Below, one piece after another: positions 36,624 to 45,644 of a DNA stretch of 64,000 nt; the stretch's first letter is position 1; every line of letters starts with the position of its first letter. The position numbers and the translations under genes were made by a program. This stretch comes from JAWKZG01 sp041396125. GTDB taxonomy: Bacteria; Pseudomonadota; Gammaproteobacteria; Competibacterales; Competibacteraceae. The notes beneath the pieces are model-generated. The model searched no databases. It was not told the DNA's origin and saw nothing but the letters and a program-made list of their open reading frames with translations. The stretch is from positions 62,001-126,000 of the forward strand of contig JAWKZG010000003.1 in the NCBI GenBank assembly GCA_041396125.1, given 5' to 3'.

Positions 36624-38516
36624 ATGCGTTATCCAGAACGGTTCGATGTAATTGTTATCGGTGGTGGGCATGCCGGCACCGAAGCCTGTATGGCGGCAGC
36701 TCGTATGGGTCTGCGAACACTGCTGCTCACCCATAATATCGAAACCATTGGTCAGATGAGCTGCAATCCTGCTATCGGCGGCATTGGCAAAGGCCATCTG
36801 GTAAAAGAAATCGATGCTCTGGGCGGGGTTATGGCGCAGGCGGCTGATCGTGCCGGGATTCAGTTTCGCATTCTTAACGGCCGGAAAGGCCCGGCGGTAC
36901 GCGCCACTCGCGCCCAGGCTGACCGGGTGCTCTACAAAGCCACCGTACGCAACATGCTGGAACGTCAGCCCAATCTGCAGATTTTTCAGCAGGCTGTAAC
37001 CGATCTGGTGGTACAGGGCGAGCGGGTGATTGGTGCTCGAACCCAGGCTGACATTGAGTTTCACGCAGCGGCTGTGGTACTGACAACCGGTACCTTTCTG
37101 GGCGGAGTGATTCACCTGGGTCTGCAGAATTATCAGGGCGGCCGGGCGGGTGATCCGCCTGCTAACGCGCTGGCGGAGAGGTTGCGCGAGCTACCTTTAC
37201 AGGTCGATCGTCTGAAAACAGGGACACCGCCCCGACTCGACAGCAAGTCGATCGATTTCTCGGTCATGAGCGAACAGCCGGGGGACACGCCCATACCGGT
37301 GTTTTCCTATCTGGGCTCGGCAGCGGAGCATCCGCGTCAGATTTCCTGCTGGATTACGCGCACTACCGAACAAACTCACGCCATCATTCGTGCCGGGCTG
37401 GACCGTTCGCCGCTGTACTCCGGTGTAATCGAAAGTGTAGGTCCGCGCTACTGCCCGTCGATCGAAGATAAAGTCGTGCGTTTTGCTGATAAAGATTCGC
37501 ATCAGATTTTTATCGAACCGGAAGGGCTGGACACCTGCGAAATCTATCCCAATGGTATTTCCACCAGCCTGCCGTTTGATGTACAAATAGCGCTGGTACG
37601 CAGCATTCCAGGCCTGGAGAATGCCCATATCACCCGGCCCGGTTATGCTATCGAATACGATTTCTTCGACCCGCGTGAACTGCGCTACTCGCTCGAAAAC
37701 AAATACCTGCAAGGCTTGTTTTTCGCGGGTCAGATCAATGGCACTACCGGCTATGAAGAAGCTGGCGCGCAAGGTCTGTTGGCCGGACTCAACGCTGCAC
37801 TGTACGCACAGGAGCGCGAACCCTGGCATCCACGCCGCGATCAAGCCTATCTGGGGGTACTGATCGATGACTTGATCACCCAGGGCGCAACCGAGCCCTA
37901 TCGCATGTTTACAAGTCGTGCTGAACACCGTCTACTGCTGCGCGAAGACAACGCCGATCTGCGTCTGACCGAGATCGGCCGCCAGCTCGGCCTGGTCGAC
38001 GATACGCGCTGGCACGCTTTCGAAAGCAAACGCGAAGCCATTGCGCGTGAACAACAACGTCTGCACGACACTTGGGTCAAGCCAGCGACAGCCGACCCTG
38101 CCACTGTAGAGCAGGTTCTGGCGGGATCACTCAGCCGTGAATTTCGCGCCAGTGAACTGCTGCGCCGGCCGAATGTGACATATCAATCCCTGATGTCGCT
38201 GGCTGGACCGGGTGTAAGCGATCCGCAAGTCGCAGAACAGGTTGAAACCCAGATTAAATATGCTGGTTATATTGATCGTCAGCACGATGAGATCGAACGC
38301 AGCCGGCGCAACGAAGAGCTTACCCTGCCGGCAGATCTGGACTACCGTCGGGTACACGGCCTGTCCGCTGAAGTGCAGGAAAAACTCAATCGTTTGCAGC
38401 CGACAACCCTGGGCCAGGCCAGCCGGATTTCCGGCGTTACCCCGGCTGCGATTTCGCTGCTGCTGGTGCATTTGAAGCGGGGCTTGCCGAAAGACACTCT
38501 GCGCCAAAGCGCCTGA
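36624..38516 (+). CDS. mnmG: tRNA uridine 5-carboxymethylaminomethyl modification enzyme MnmG (GidA)
   Basis: A 630-residue FAD protein of standard length. With MnmE it modifies U34 of certain tRNAs. The FAD-binding GGGHAG is at residues 13-18; SCNPAIGGIGKGHLVKE, GLQNYQGGRAGDP, GPRYCPSIEDKVVRF and QGLFFAGQINGTTGYEEA are family signatures. Reading frame intact. It lies 202 bp from the divergent moaD. The usual downstream rsmG, parA and parB are not present. Confidence 0.97.
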   Translation: MRYPERFDVIVIGGGHAGTEACMAAARMGLRTLLLTHNIETIGQMSCNPAIGGIGKGHLVKEIDALGGVMAQAADRAGIQFRILNGRKGPAVRATRAQADRVLYKATVRNMLERQPNLQIFQQAVTDLVVQGERVIGARTQADIEFHAAAVVLTTGTFLGGVIHLGLQNYQGGRAGDPPANALAERLRELPLQVDRLKTGTPPRLDSKSIDFSVMSEQPGDTPIPVFSYLGSAAEHPRQISCWITRTTEQTHAIIRAGLDRSPLYSGVIESVGPRYCPSIEDKVVRFADKDSHQIFIEPEGLDTCEIYPNGISTSLPFDVQIALVRSIPGLENAHITRPGYAIEYDFFDPRELRYSLENKYLQGLFFAGQINGTTGYEEAGAQGLLAGLNAALYAQEREPWHPRRDQAYLGVLIDDLITQGATEPYRMFTSRAEHRLLLREDNADLRLTEIGRQLGLVDDTRWHAFESKREAIAREQQRLHDTWVKPATADPATVEQVLAGSLSREFRASELLRRPNVTYQSLMSLAGPGVSDPQVAEQVETQIKYAGYIDRQHDEIERSRRNEELTLPADLDYRRVHGLSAEVQEKLNRLQPTTLGQASRISGVTPAAISLLLVHLKRGLPKDTLRQSA

Positions 38517-38634
38517 AAACCTCAGCTCAACAACCCAGGCTATTGCAGCAAAAATCGCGACTTTTGATTTTCTGCAAATGCCTTAACGTCATACCCGGAC
38601 TGGCTTTTTTGCAACAGCAGCCGAAGGATATATC

Positions 38635-38910
38635 ATGAAAATTAATATCAGCATTGACGCCACTGCCGAAGAAATGCGGGAATTTCTCGGTCTGCCTAAT
38701 ATCCGTCCTCTGCAGGAAGAGATGCTGCAAGCGATTCGCCAGAATATGCAGCAAGGCGCGGCTGGATTCGATCCTCTCAGCCTGATGAAGCCCTTGTTTC
38801 CAGCCCAGATGCAGTCGATGGAAATGCTGCAGAAAGCCTTCTGGGAAGCGTTCAATACTTCTGAGACGGAAAAAAAGCCAGACAAAACCGGAAACAAGCG
38901 CACAGCTTAG
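38635..38910 (+). CDS. DUF6489 family protein
   Basis: A 91-residue protein that begins MKINISIDATAEEMREFLGL and continues PNIRPLQEEMLQAI, matching the small DUF6489 family by its IDxTxEExReFLGLP start. It looks helical and soluble, with a repeated Met-rich stretch (MKPLFPAQMQSMEMLQKAF) and a charged tail. Function unknown. A -10 element for the following rpe lies just after its stop. Confidence 0.75.
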   Translation: MKINISIDATAEEMREFLGLPNIRPLQEEMLQAIRQNMQQGAAGFDPLSLMKPLFPAQMQSMEMLQKAFWEAFNTSETEKKPDKTGNKRTA

Positions 38911-38933
38911 TCTAAAGCTCTATCCAAACGCAC

Positions 38934-38939
38934 TATAAT
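38934..38939 (+). promoter_or_regulatory. Predicted -10 element upstream of rpe
   Basis: A perfect tataat about 36 nt before the rpe start. No good -35 partner is visible at 16-18 bp, so it may be weak or need an activator. Confidence 0.45.
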
Positions 38940-38975
38940 CGGGTACATTTCGCGTTTCACTCGACTTTGGTTTTA

Positions 38976-39650
38976 ATGGCTCGAATGTACCGCATTGCTC
39001 CGTCAATTCTATCCGCCGACTTTGCCCGCTTGGGTGAGGATGTTGCGCGCGTGATCGAAGCCGGCGCTGATTGGGTACATTTTGATGTCATGGATAACCA
39101 TTATGTCCCCAACCTGACCATGGGGCCGATGGTCTGTGCAGCTTTGCGCAATTACGGCATTAAGGCACCTATTGACGTACATTTAATGGTGCAGCCTGTC
39201 GATGCCCTGATCCCGCAGTTTGCCCAGGCAGGGGCCAGCAGTATCACCTTCCATCCCGAAGCCAGCCAGCACGTTGATCGCAGCCTGCAATTGATCCGCG
39301 ATCAGGGCTGTCAGGCCGGTCTCGTGTTTAATCCGGCCACACCGTTGCAGTGGCTGGATCACGTCATGGACAAACTGGATATTATTTTAATCATGTCGGT
39401 AAACCCGGGTTTTGGCGGGCAGTCTTTCATCCCTTCAGCGCTGGAAAAACTGCGGCAGGCACGCCAGCGCATCGATGTCAGTGGTTATGACATCCGCCTG
39501 GAAGTGGACGGCGGGGTTAAAACCGACAATATTCGTCAGATTGCACAGGCCGGTGCTGATACCTTCGTGGCGGGTTCTGCTATTTTTGGCGCGCCTGATT
39601 ATACGGCTGCTATCAATGCAATGCGGACACAATTGGCAGGTAACGATTGA
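38976..39650 (+). CDS. rpe: Ribulose-phosphate 3-epimerase
   Basis: A 224-residue TIM barrel that interconverts ribulose 5-phosphate and xylulose 5-phosphate. IAPSILSADFARLGEDV, VHFDVMDNHYVPNLTMGP, DVHLMVQPVDALI, MSVNPGFGGQSFIP and LEVDGGVKTDNI carry the metal ligands (His and Asp) and phosphate site. I chose the ATG at 38976; one at 38985 is possible. In many gammaproteobacteria gph lies between rpe and trpE; here only 93 bp separate them. Confidence 0.95.
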   Translation: MARMYRIAPSILSADFARLGEDVARVIEAGADWVHFDVMDNHYVPNLTMGPMVCAALRNYGIKAPIDVHLMVQPVDALIPQFAQAGASSITFHPEASQHVDRSLQLIRDQGCQAGLVFNPATPLQWLDHVMDKLDIILIMSVNPGFGGQSFIPSALEKLRQARQRIDVSGYDIRLEVDGGVKTDNIRQIAQAGADTFVAGSAIFGAPDYTAAINAMRTQLAGND

Positions 39651-39743
39651 TGATCCTGCACCGGCATTGGCTCGACTTCCGATGGCGTCTTTGAAGCTAG
39701 ACCTTAAGGATTTTTCCGTCAGCTTCAATCAAGGCGTTATTGC

Positions 39744-41234
39744 ATGAACAAAGAACAGTTTCAACAACTGGTTGAACAGGGGTTCAACCGTATCCCGGTG
39801 CACCGGGAAATTCTGGCCGATATGGACACTCCGCTGAGCACGTATTTAAAGCTCGCGGACGCCCCTTACAGTTATTTGCTCGAATCAGTGCAAGGCGGTG
39901 AAAAATGGGGCCGTTATTCATTTATCGGTCTGCCCTGTCGCAAGATCATCAGGGTGCGCGGTCATCGTATCAGTGTCGAGCATGCCGGCGAGATCGTCGA
40001 GCAAACCACCGTCGATGATCCGCTGGCCTGGATCGAACAGTTTCAAAGCCGTTATCGGGTACCCGCAATGGGCCATGGCCTGCCGCGTTTTGCCGGTGGA
40101 CTGGTCGGCTATTTTGGCTATGACATTATCCGTTATGTCGAACCGAGGCTGGCCCAATGCCCCAATCCGGATCCCCTCGATACTCCGGATATCCTCTTGC
40201 TGGTCTCGGAAGACGTGGTGGTATTCGATAATCTGGCCGGCAAGCTGTATCTGATTACCCTGGTCGATCCGGCCCTGGAACGTGCATTCGAGCGTGCCCA
40301 GCAACGCCTGCATGAAATTATCGATAAACTGCACAGTCCGCTTTCCGGTTACAGCCCCGTATCCGCTGCAGACGCTGACAAGGACGTACAGGAACGGGAC
40401 TTTCAATCCAGTTTCAGCCGTGAGGGCTACGAAGCAGCCGTAGAACGCATCAAACAGTATATTATCGAGGGTGACTGTATGCAGGTCGTGCCCTCGCAGC
40501 GCATGTCAATCCCCTTCTCCAAACCGCCGCTGGATCTTTACCGTGCCTTGCGCAGTGTCAATCCATCACCCTATATGTACTATTTCAATCTGGCGGATTT
40601 TCACATCGTAGGCTCTTCGCCGGAAATTCTGGCCCGATTGGAAGACAATATGATCACGGTACGTCCGATTGCCGGCACCCGCCCACGCGGTGCAAGCGAA
40701 ACGGAAGATCAGGCCCTGGAGCAGGAGCTGCTGTCAGATCCCAAAGAACTGGCCGAGCACCTGATGCTGATCGATCTGGGTCGCAATGATGTCGGTCGGG
40801 TCGCGGCAACCGGCACAGTCAAACTGACTGAGCAAATGGCCGTCGAGCGTTATTCCCATGTCATGCATATCGTCTCGAACGTCATCGGCAAGCTGCAGCC
40901 CGAGCTCACCGCGATCGATGTATTGCGCGCCACCCACCCGGCGGGCACCGTCAGTGGTGCGCCCAAAATACGTGCCATGGAGATCATCGACGAATTAGAA
41001 CCGGTCAAACGCGGTATTTATTCCGGCGCGGTAGGTTTTTTGTCATGGTCCGGCAATATGGACACTGCAATAGCCATCCGAACTGCAGTCATCAAAGATG
41101 ACGTACTGCATATTCAGGCCGGTGGCGGCATTGTCGCGGATTCGGTGCCTGCGACAGAATGGGAAGAAACGCTCAACAAGCGCCGGGCGATGTTCCGGGC
41201 TGTGGCATTAGCGGAAAAAGGCCTGCAGGTTTAG
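39744..41234 (+). CDS. trpE: Anthranilate synthase component I
   Basis: A 496-residue chorismate-binding enzyme for the first step of tryptophan synthesis. The Trp feedback site LLES is at residues 45-48. C-terminal motifs include IAGTRPRGASETEDQALEQE, split as PIAGTRPRGA and LLSDPKELAEHLMLIDLGRND, split as DPKELAEHLML and IDLGRNDVGR, then GTVSGAPKIRAMEII and GGGIVADSVPATEWEE. Intact. First gene of trpE-trpG-trpD-trpC-osmC; trpG starts 11 nt later. No leader peptide or attenuator is visible upstream. Confidence 0.96.
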   Translation: MNKEQFQQLVEQGFNRIPVHREILADMDTPLSTYLKLADAPYSYLLESVQGGEKWGRYSFIGLPCRKIIRVRGHRISVEHAGEIVEQTTVDDPLAWIEQFQSRYRVPAMGHGLPRFAGGLVGYFGYDIIRYVEPRLAQCPNPDPLDTPDILLLVSEDVVVFDNLAGKLYLITLVDPALERAFERAQQRLHEIIDKLHSPLSGYSPVSAADADKDVQERDFQSSFSREGYEAAVERIKQYIIEGDCMQVVPSQRMSIPFSKPPLDLYRALRSVNPSPYMYYFNLADFHIVGSSPEILARLEDNMITVRPIAGTRPRGASETEDQALEQELLSDPKELAEHLMLIDLGRNDVGRVAATGTVKLTEQMAVERYSHVMHIVSNVIGKLQPELTAIDVLRATHPAGTVSGAPKIRAMEIIDELEPVKRGIYSGAVGFLSWSGNMDTAIAIRTAVIKDDVLHIQAGGGIVADSVPATEWEETLNKRRAMFRAVALAEKGLQV

Positions 41235-41245
41235 GAGGGATTACC

Positions 41246-41828
41246 ATGTTACTGATGATCGACAACTACGATTCCTTTACCTATAACCTGGTGCAATATC
41301 TGGGCGAGCTGGGGGCCGATGTTCGCGTTTATCGCAACGACCAGATTACGCTGGATCAGATCGCAGCACTCCATCCGGAAAAAATCGTCATTTCACCTGG
41401 TCCCTGCACACCCAACGAAGCGGGGATATCCATGGACGTGGTACGCCGTTTTGGGGCGGAAATTCCGTTGCTTGGCGTTGCCTGGGGCACCAGAGTATCG
41501 GGCAGGTATTCGGTGGTGATGTCGTACATGCCCGTCAGGTGATGCATGGCAAAACCTCACAGATTCACCATACTGATAAAGGAGTGTTTAGCGATCTGCC
41601 AATCCATTGCAGGCTACCCGCTATCATTCCCTGGTCGTAGCGCGAGCGACTTTGCCCCAGTGTCTGGAAATTACCGCCTGGACCGAGACCGAAACTGGTG
41701 ACATAGACGAAATCATGGGCTTTCGGCACCGCGACTTGCCCATCGAAGGCGTGCAGTTTCATCCCGAGTCGATTCTGACACCCCAGGGCCACGCGCTGCT
41801 GGCGAATTTTTTACGCAGCAACAGCTAA
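41246..41828 (+). CDS. trpG: Anthranilate synthase component II (glutamine amidotransferase), two frame breaks
   Basis: MLLMIDNYDSFTYNLVQYLG starts a TrpG behind AGGAGGG. The frame leaves phase at 41479 (GTTGCC, expected GTTTGCCTG), exactly at the codon for the catalytic Cys of LLGVCLGHQ, and again near 41602 (one A short). With one T and one A restored it is 194 residues, the normal length, and includes GHQSIGQVFGGDVVHARQV and the catalytic VQFHPES. Fragment frames are 41246-41480, then a middle third frame, then 41600-41828. TrpG supplies ammonia to TrpE. As written the enzyme would be dead; since neighbours trpE, trpD and trpC are intact, an error in the sequence is more likely. Confidence 0.87.
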
Positions 41829-41843
41829 AGGGGGACAGTTATC

Positions 41844-42884
41844 ATGGATATGCAATCTGCTATTCGTACCGTTATTGACCGTCGCAATCTGAGCGCGGCA
41901 GAAATGACTGACGTCATGCGCATCATCATGAACGGTCAGGCAACGCCGGCCCAGATCGGCGGCTTTCTGGTCGGCCTGCGCATCAAGGGCGAAACCGTCG
42001 AGGAAATCGCTGCAGCAGCAAAAGTCATGCGTGAACTGGCAACTCCTGTCAAGGTCAGTGGCGCCCATATTGTCGATATCGTCGGCACCGGCGGCGATGG
42101 TATCGGAACCTTCAATATTTCCACTGCCTGCACACTGGTGGCAGGCGCTGCTGGCGCCCAAGTCGCCAAACACGGCAACCGCGCCGCCAGCAGCAAATCA
42201 GGCTCGGCTGATCTGCTGGAAGCAGCTGGTGTACGGCTGGATCTGACACCTGCGCAGCTCGAAACGTGCATTGAGACCGTAGGGGTGGGTTTTATGTTCG
42301 CCCCCATGCATCACAGTGCAATGAAATATGCCATCGGCCCACGCCGGGAGATGGCAGTGCGTACGATTTTCAATGTGCTGGGCCCGCTAACCAATCCGGC
42401 CGGCGCACCGAATCAGCTGGTCGGGGTGTTCGCCAAAGATCTGGTCGAGCCGCTGGCCCAGGTCTTGGGCCGGCTAGGCAGCCACCATGCCATGGTGGTG
42501 CACTCCGAGGAAGGTCTGGATGAGATCAGCCTCTCCGCCCCCACGCATGTTGCTGAATTGAAAAACGGCACGGTGAACTGCTATACCATCACGCCAGAAG
42601 ACTTTGGTCTGCAACGGCAAACTCTCGCTTCTATCCAGGTCAACAGCGTGGAACAAAGCCTGCAGTTGATTCGCGAGGCACTAGCCAATAAACCTGGCCC
42701 GGCCCGCGAAGTCATTGCCCTTAATGCAGGAGCGGCTATTTATGTTGCCGGACTGGCGGACAGCCATGGCAGTGGTGTCGCGCAGGCCCACAGCTTGCTG
42801 GCCGATGGTTCGGCTCAAGCGGTGCTGGAACAGCTGGTGCACTTCACCCAGGAAGCCAAATCGGCCGAAGAGAAACCATCGTGA
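41844..42884 (+). CDS. trpD: Anthranilate phosphoribosyltransferase
   Basis: A 346-residue TrpD. It transfers phosphoribose to anthranilate. GTGGDG (81-86), KHGNR (109-113) and SGSADLLEA (119-127) form the PRPP and anthranilate sites. Start at the ATG at 41844. It follows trpG by 15 nt, and its TGA overlaps the GTG start of trpC. Confidence 0.96.
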   Translation: MDMQSAIRTVIDRRNLSAAEMTDVMRIIMNGQATPAQIGGFLVGLRIKGETVEEIAAAAKVMRELATPVKVSGAHIVDIVGTGGDGIGTFNISTACTLVAGAAGAQVAKHGNRAASSKSGSADLLEAAGVRLDLTPAQLETCIETVGVGFMFAPMHHSAMKYAIGPRREMAVRTIFNVLGPLTNPAGAPNQLVGVFAKDLVEPLAQVLGRLGSHHAMVVHSEEGLDEISLSAPTHVAELKNGTVNCYTITPEDFGLQRQTLASIQVNSVEQSLQLIREALANKPGPAREVIALNAGAAIYVAGLADSHGSGVAQAHSLLADGSAQAVLEQLVHFTQEAKSAEEKPS

Positions 42885-43693
42885 GCGGAACACCCGACAT
42901 CTTGCAGAAAATTCTGCAGCGTAAAACGGAAGAAATCGCCGAGCGCAGCGCAAAACTCAGCTTACGCGAAATGAGCCAACAGATTCCGGCTGCACCAGCT
43001 CCGCGCGGCTTTGCCCGGCAACTACAACAACGCGTCCAGCAAAACCGGCCAGCAGTAATCGCCGAGATCAAAAAAGCCTCTCCCAGCAAAGGGCTGTTGC
43101 GTGATCCGTTTGATCCGGCGGCTATTGCCCGCAGCTATGAGCACTACGGCGCGGCCTGTCTTTCCGTCCTCACCGACCGGGACTTTTTTCAAGGTCATGA
43201 GACCTATCTGCAACAGGCCAAAGCTGCCTGTACACTGCCGGTGCTGCGGAAAGATTTTATTATTGATCCTTATCAGATTTATGAAGCTCGCTGGATAGGT
43301 GCTGACTGCATTCTGCTTATTGTCGCGGCTCTGGGTGACCCTCTATTACGGGACTTAGCCCTGCTGGCACAGGAGCTGGCTCTGGATGTACTCATCGAAG
43401 TACATGATCAGGTCGAATTAGAACGCGCCCTGGATTTGCAGCCGTCCCTGATTGGTATCAATAATCGCAACTTGCGCACTTTCGAAACCCGACTGGATAC
43501 CACACTTAATCTATTAGCAGGCATTCCTTCTGACTGTCTGGTGGTCACTGAGAGCGGTATTCACACGCCGCAGGATGTCACCCTGATGCGCAACCATGGA
43601 GTACAGGCTTTTCTGGTAGGAGAAGCCTTCATGCGAGCGCCAGACCCCGGTCAGAAACTGGCCAAACTGTTCATGCTGGAGCCGGCAGTATGA
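42881..43693 (+). CDS. trpC: Indole-3-glycerol phosphate synthase
   Basis: A 270-residue TIM barrel for ring closure in tryptophan synthesis. PAVIAEIKKASPSKGLLR, CLSVLTDRDFFQGHETYL, LPVLRKDFIIDPYQIYEAR, IGINNRNLRTFE and VTESGIHTPQDV hold the catalytic Lys and Glu residues. GTG start overlaps the trpD stop (GTGA). TrpF is not fused; the frame ends at the usual TrpC length. Confidence 0.96.
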   Translation: MSGTPDILQKILQRKTEEIAERSAKLSLREMSQQIPAAPAPRGFARQLQQRVQQNRPAVIAEIKKASPSKGLLRDPFDPAAIARSYEHYGAACLSVLTDRDFFQGHETYLQQAKAACTLPVLRKDFIIDPYQIYEARWIGADCILLIVAALGDPLLRDLALLAQELALDVLIEVHDQVELERALDLQPSLIGINNRNLRTFETRLDTTLNLLAGIPSDCLVVTESGIHTPQDVTLMRNHGVQAFLVGEAFMRAPDPGQKLAKLFMLEPAV

Positions 43694-44106
43694 AAGCACG
43701 GGTACAATGGGTCGAGAATATGACCTATGTTGCTGAAGCCGGTAGCGGCCATGCTCTAGTCGTTGACGGCCCACCGGATCTGGGAGGTCGCAATCTGGGA
43801 CCGCGCCCGATGGAACTACTACTGATGGGGTTGGGCGCATGCAGCGCGGTGGATGTTGTGCATATTCTGAAAAAAGCCCGCCAACCAGTCACCGACTGCG
43901 AAGTCGAACTTGACGCCGAGCGGGCTGCTACCGCTCCCAAGGTATTCACTGCGATCACTATGCACTTTATCGTTAGCGGGCAGGGCCTCAACCCAAAACA
44001 GGTTGAGCGCGCAGTGCAGTTATCTGCCGAGAAATACTGCTCGGCCTCACTGATGTTTAAGGCCAGCGTTGCTATCAGTCATAGCATCGAGATTCGTGAT
44101 GTTTAA
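43690..44106 (+). CDS. OsmC/Ohr family protein
   Basis: A 138-residue OsmC-fold protein of the YhfA type. The two redox Cys are in MGLGACSAVDVVHIL and SAEKYCSASLMF, with the Glu of GPRPMELLLMGLG. OsmC proteins reduce organic hydroperoxides; YhfA-type members are of unclear role. It overlaps the trpC stop (ATGA, 43690-43693) and is thus the last gene of the trp operon; in other proteobacteria a similar gene also follows trpC. Confidence 0.86.
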   Translation: MKARVQWVENMTYVAEAGSGHALVVDGPPDLGGRNLGPRPMELLLMGLGACSAVDVVHILKKARQPVTDCEVELDAERAATAPKVFTAITMHFIVSGQGLNPKQVERAVQLSAEKYCSASLMFKASVAISHSIEIRDV

Positions 44107-44254
44107 ATTCAAACGATCAAGGTCTTGCGAAATACGAAGCGCTTAGTTACGATAGCGCCCTTTTTGGCCTTTTGCTAATTAGTAGAGTTGGCACAGGCTG
44201 ATATCATGAATTTAGCAATATAAATTTGACGATAGATTGCTGGAGCAGCACACT

Positions 44255-44683
44255 ATGAAAACGTTCAGCGCAAAACCGGCTGAAGTAAAACGGGATTGGT
44301 ACTTGGTCGATGCCGATGGCAAAACGCTGGGCCGCCTCGCATCTGAAATTGCCCGTCGTTTACGGGGCAAACATAAGCCCGAATATACCCCTCATGTCGA
44401 TACCGGCGATTACATCGTAGTCATTAATGCCGAGAAAATACACACTACCGGCAATAAACTGGCCAACAAAATGTATTATCGCCATACCGGCTATATCGGC
44501 AATATGAAATCCATTTCGCTTGCTAAGCTGCTGCAAAAAGCCCCTGAGCAAGTATTACAAACGGCAGTGAAAGGCATGCTGCCAAAGAATCCATTGGGTC
44601 GGGCAATGTTCAGCAAGCTTAAAGTGTATGCTGGTTCTGAACACATGCATGCGGCACAACAGCCCAAGACCCTGGATATTTAG
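44255..44683 (+). CDS. rplM: 50S ribosomal protein L13
   Basis: A 142-residue L13 starting MKTFSAKPAEVKRDWYLVDA and containing GKTLGRLASEIARRLRGKHK, HVDTGDYIVVINAEKI and GMLPKNPLGR. The inner ATG at 44255 fits the family; an upstream TTG gives extra residues. First gene of the rplM-rpsI pair. Confidence 0.97.
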   Translation: MKTFSAKPAEVKRDWYLVDADGKTLGRLASEIARRLRGKHKPEYTPHVDTGDYIVVINAEKIHTTGNKLANKMYYRHTGYIGNMKSISLAKLLQKAPEQVLQTAVKGMLPKNPLGRAMFSKLKVYAGSEHMHAAQQPKTLDI

Positions 44684-44698
44684 CAGTCAATAGGTTAA

Positions 44699-45094
44699 AT
44701 GATGATCGAACAATATTACGGCACCGGACGGCGCAAAACCTCTACCGCTCGCGTCTTTCTTCGTCCCAATGGCAGCGGCAGCATCAAAGTCAATCAAAAA
44801 TCGCTGGAAGATTATTTTGGCCGTGAAACTTCCCGCATGATCACCAAGCAGGCACTCGAAGCCATTGATATGATGGACAAATTCGATGTTTACGCAACTG
44901 TTAAAGGTGGTGGCATCAGTGGTCAGGCTGGCGCACTGCGCCATGGCATCACCCGGGCGCTGATGGCTTATGATGAAAGCTTGCGCAGTTCATTGCGCAA
45001 AGCAGGCTTTGTTACCCGTGATGCGCGTGCTGTAGAACGTAAAAAAGTGGGTTTACGCAAAGCCCGTCGCGCCACTCAGTACTCCAAGCGCTAG
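44699..45094 (+). CDS. rpsI: 30S ribosomal protein S9
   Basis: A 131-residue S9. QYYGTGRRKTSTARVFLRPN opens it, and it ends in the tRNA-contacting tail RRATQYSKR. Starts 15 nt after rplM. Two ATGs in tandem (44699 and 44702) could each initiate. Confidence 0.97.
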   Translation: MMIEQYYGTGRRKTSTARVFLRPNGSGSIKVNQKSLEDYFGRETSRMITKQALEAIDMMDKFDVYATVKGGGISGQAGALRHGITRALMAYDESLRSSLRKAGFVTRDARAVERKKVGLRKARRATQYSKR

Positions 45095-45271
45095 TCAGCA
45101 CTTTGTACGTTGCTTTGCCTGCTGCCCTCTTTAGCAATGCTACTTGTCTGGAGGGTAACAGCAAAGCTGGACAGACCAACGTCAGGTCGGCGCAGTGTTC
45201 TGAAAGCAATCACCTTGGGTTTACAACACTAAAAACATAACCTGCGGATACCTTGTAAGACCCAAATAATG

Positions 45272-45300
45272 GCCCGCTGATCGCGGGCTTTGTTGTTTAA
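45272..45300 (+). terminator. Intrinsic terminator after rplM-rpsI
   Basis: Stem gcccgc (45272-45277) / gcgggc (45283-45288), 5-nt loop, then tttgttgttt. It lies 178 nt after the rpsI stop. The stretch 45095-45271 has no gene I can support. Confidence 0.75.
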
Positions 45301-45350
45301 TTTGTGAAACTCTTTGCTTTTTGGCACAATTAATAAAATAGATTGATTGG

Positions 45351-45371
45351 CAGAGTATTTAAAATACTCTG
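45351..45371. promoter_or_regulatory. 21-bp palindrome in the porin upstream region
   Basis: Perfect 10-bp arms cagagtattt (45351-45360) and aaatactctg (45362-45371) around one base. AT-rich, with no T-run after it on either strand, so it is more like a protein-binding site than a terminator. About 180 bp upstream of the porin promoter. Confidence 0.5.
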
Positions 45372-45492
45372 AAATCAAGCAAAAAATGGTATACGCTGCT
45401 TGGGATGCCAAATCACATGACCTCTTCATGCATTGAAAGCACAGTTGCTTTTATGGTATCAGAGCGCCAGAATGTTGTTTTCCTCCAAAGAA

Positions 45493-45512
45493 TTGTTGCC
45501 AAGGAGCAACAA
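45493..45512. promoter_or_regulatory. Inverted repeat just upstream of the porin -35
   Basis: Arms ttgttgc (45493-45499) and gcaacaa (45506-45512), loop of 6 bases. It ends 35 bp before the porin -35 element, a position expected for an activator or repressor site. Confidence 0.45.
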
Positions 45513-45547
45513 ATTAGCGGAATTTGTATATATTTTGAAAAAAATAG

Positions 45548-45576
45548 TTGCGTTTCTACGTCTGAAAAAGTATAAA
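45548..45576 (+). promoter_or_regulatory. Predicted sigma70 promoter of the porin gene
   Basis: A -35 TTGCGT (45548-45553) and -10 TATAAA (45571-45576), 17 bp apart. The start site would fall near 45583, giving a 5' leader of about 60 nt before the porin ATG at 45645. Confidence 0.75.
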
Positions 45577-45644
45577 ATACACAACGAGAGTTTTTAACTT
45601 AACGTTAGTTGTTTGTTTGCAACACAAACCTAGGAGTTCTATCT

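Noticed and set aside
37197..37928. 243-codon minus-strand frame opposite mnmG
   Set aside because: Shadow of mnmG; no recognisable domain or ribosome site.
39651..39743. Remnant of gph between rpe and trpE
   Set aside because: A short stretch resembles an FDG-type HAD motif out of frame, but it is too short to support a pseudogene.
41246..41828. Programmed frameshifting in trpG
   Set aside because: Two separate one-base losses, no slippery heptamer or downstream structure, and no known precedent in this family.
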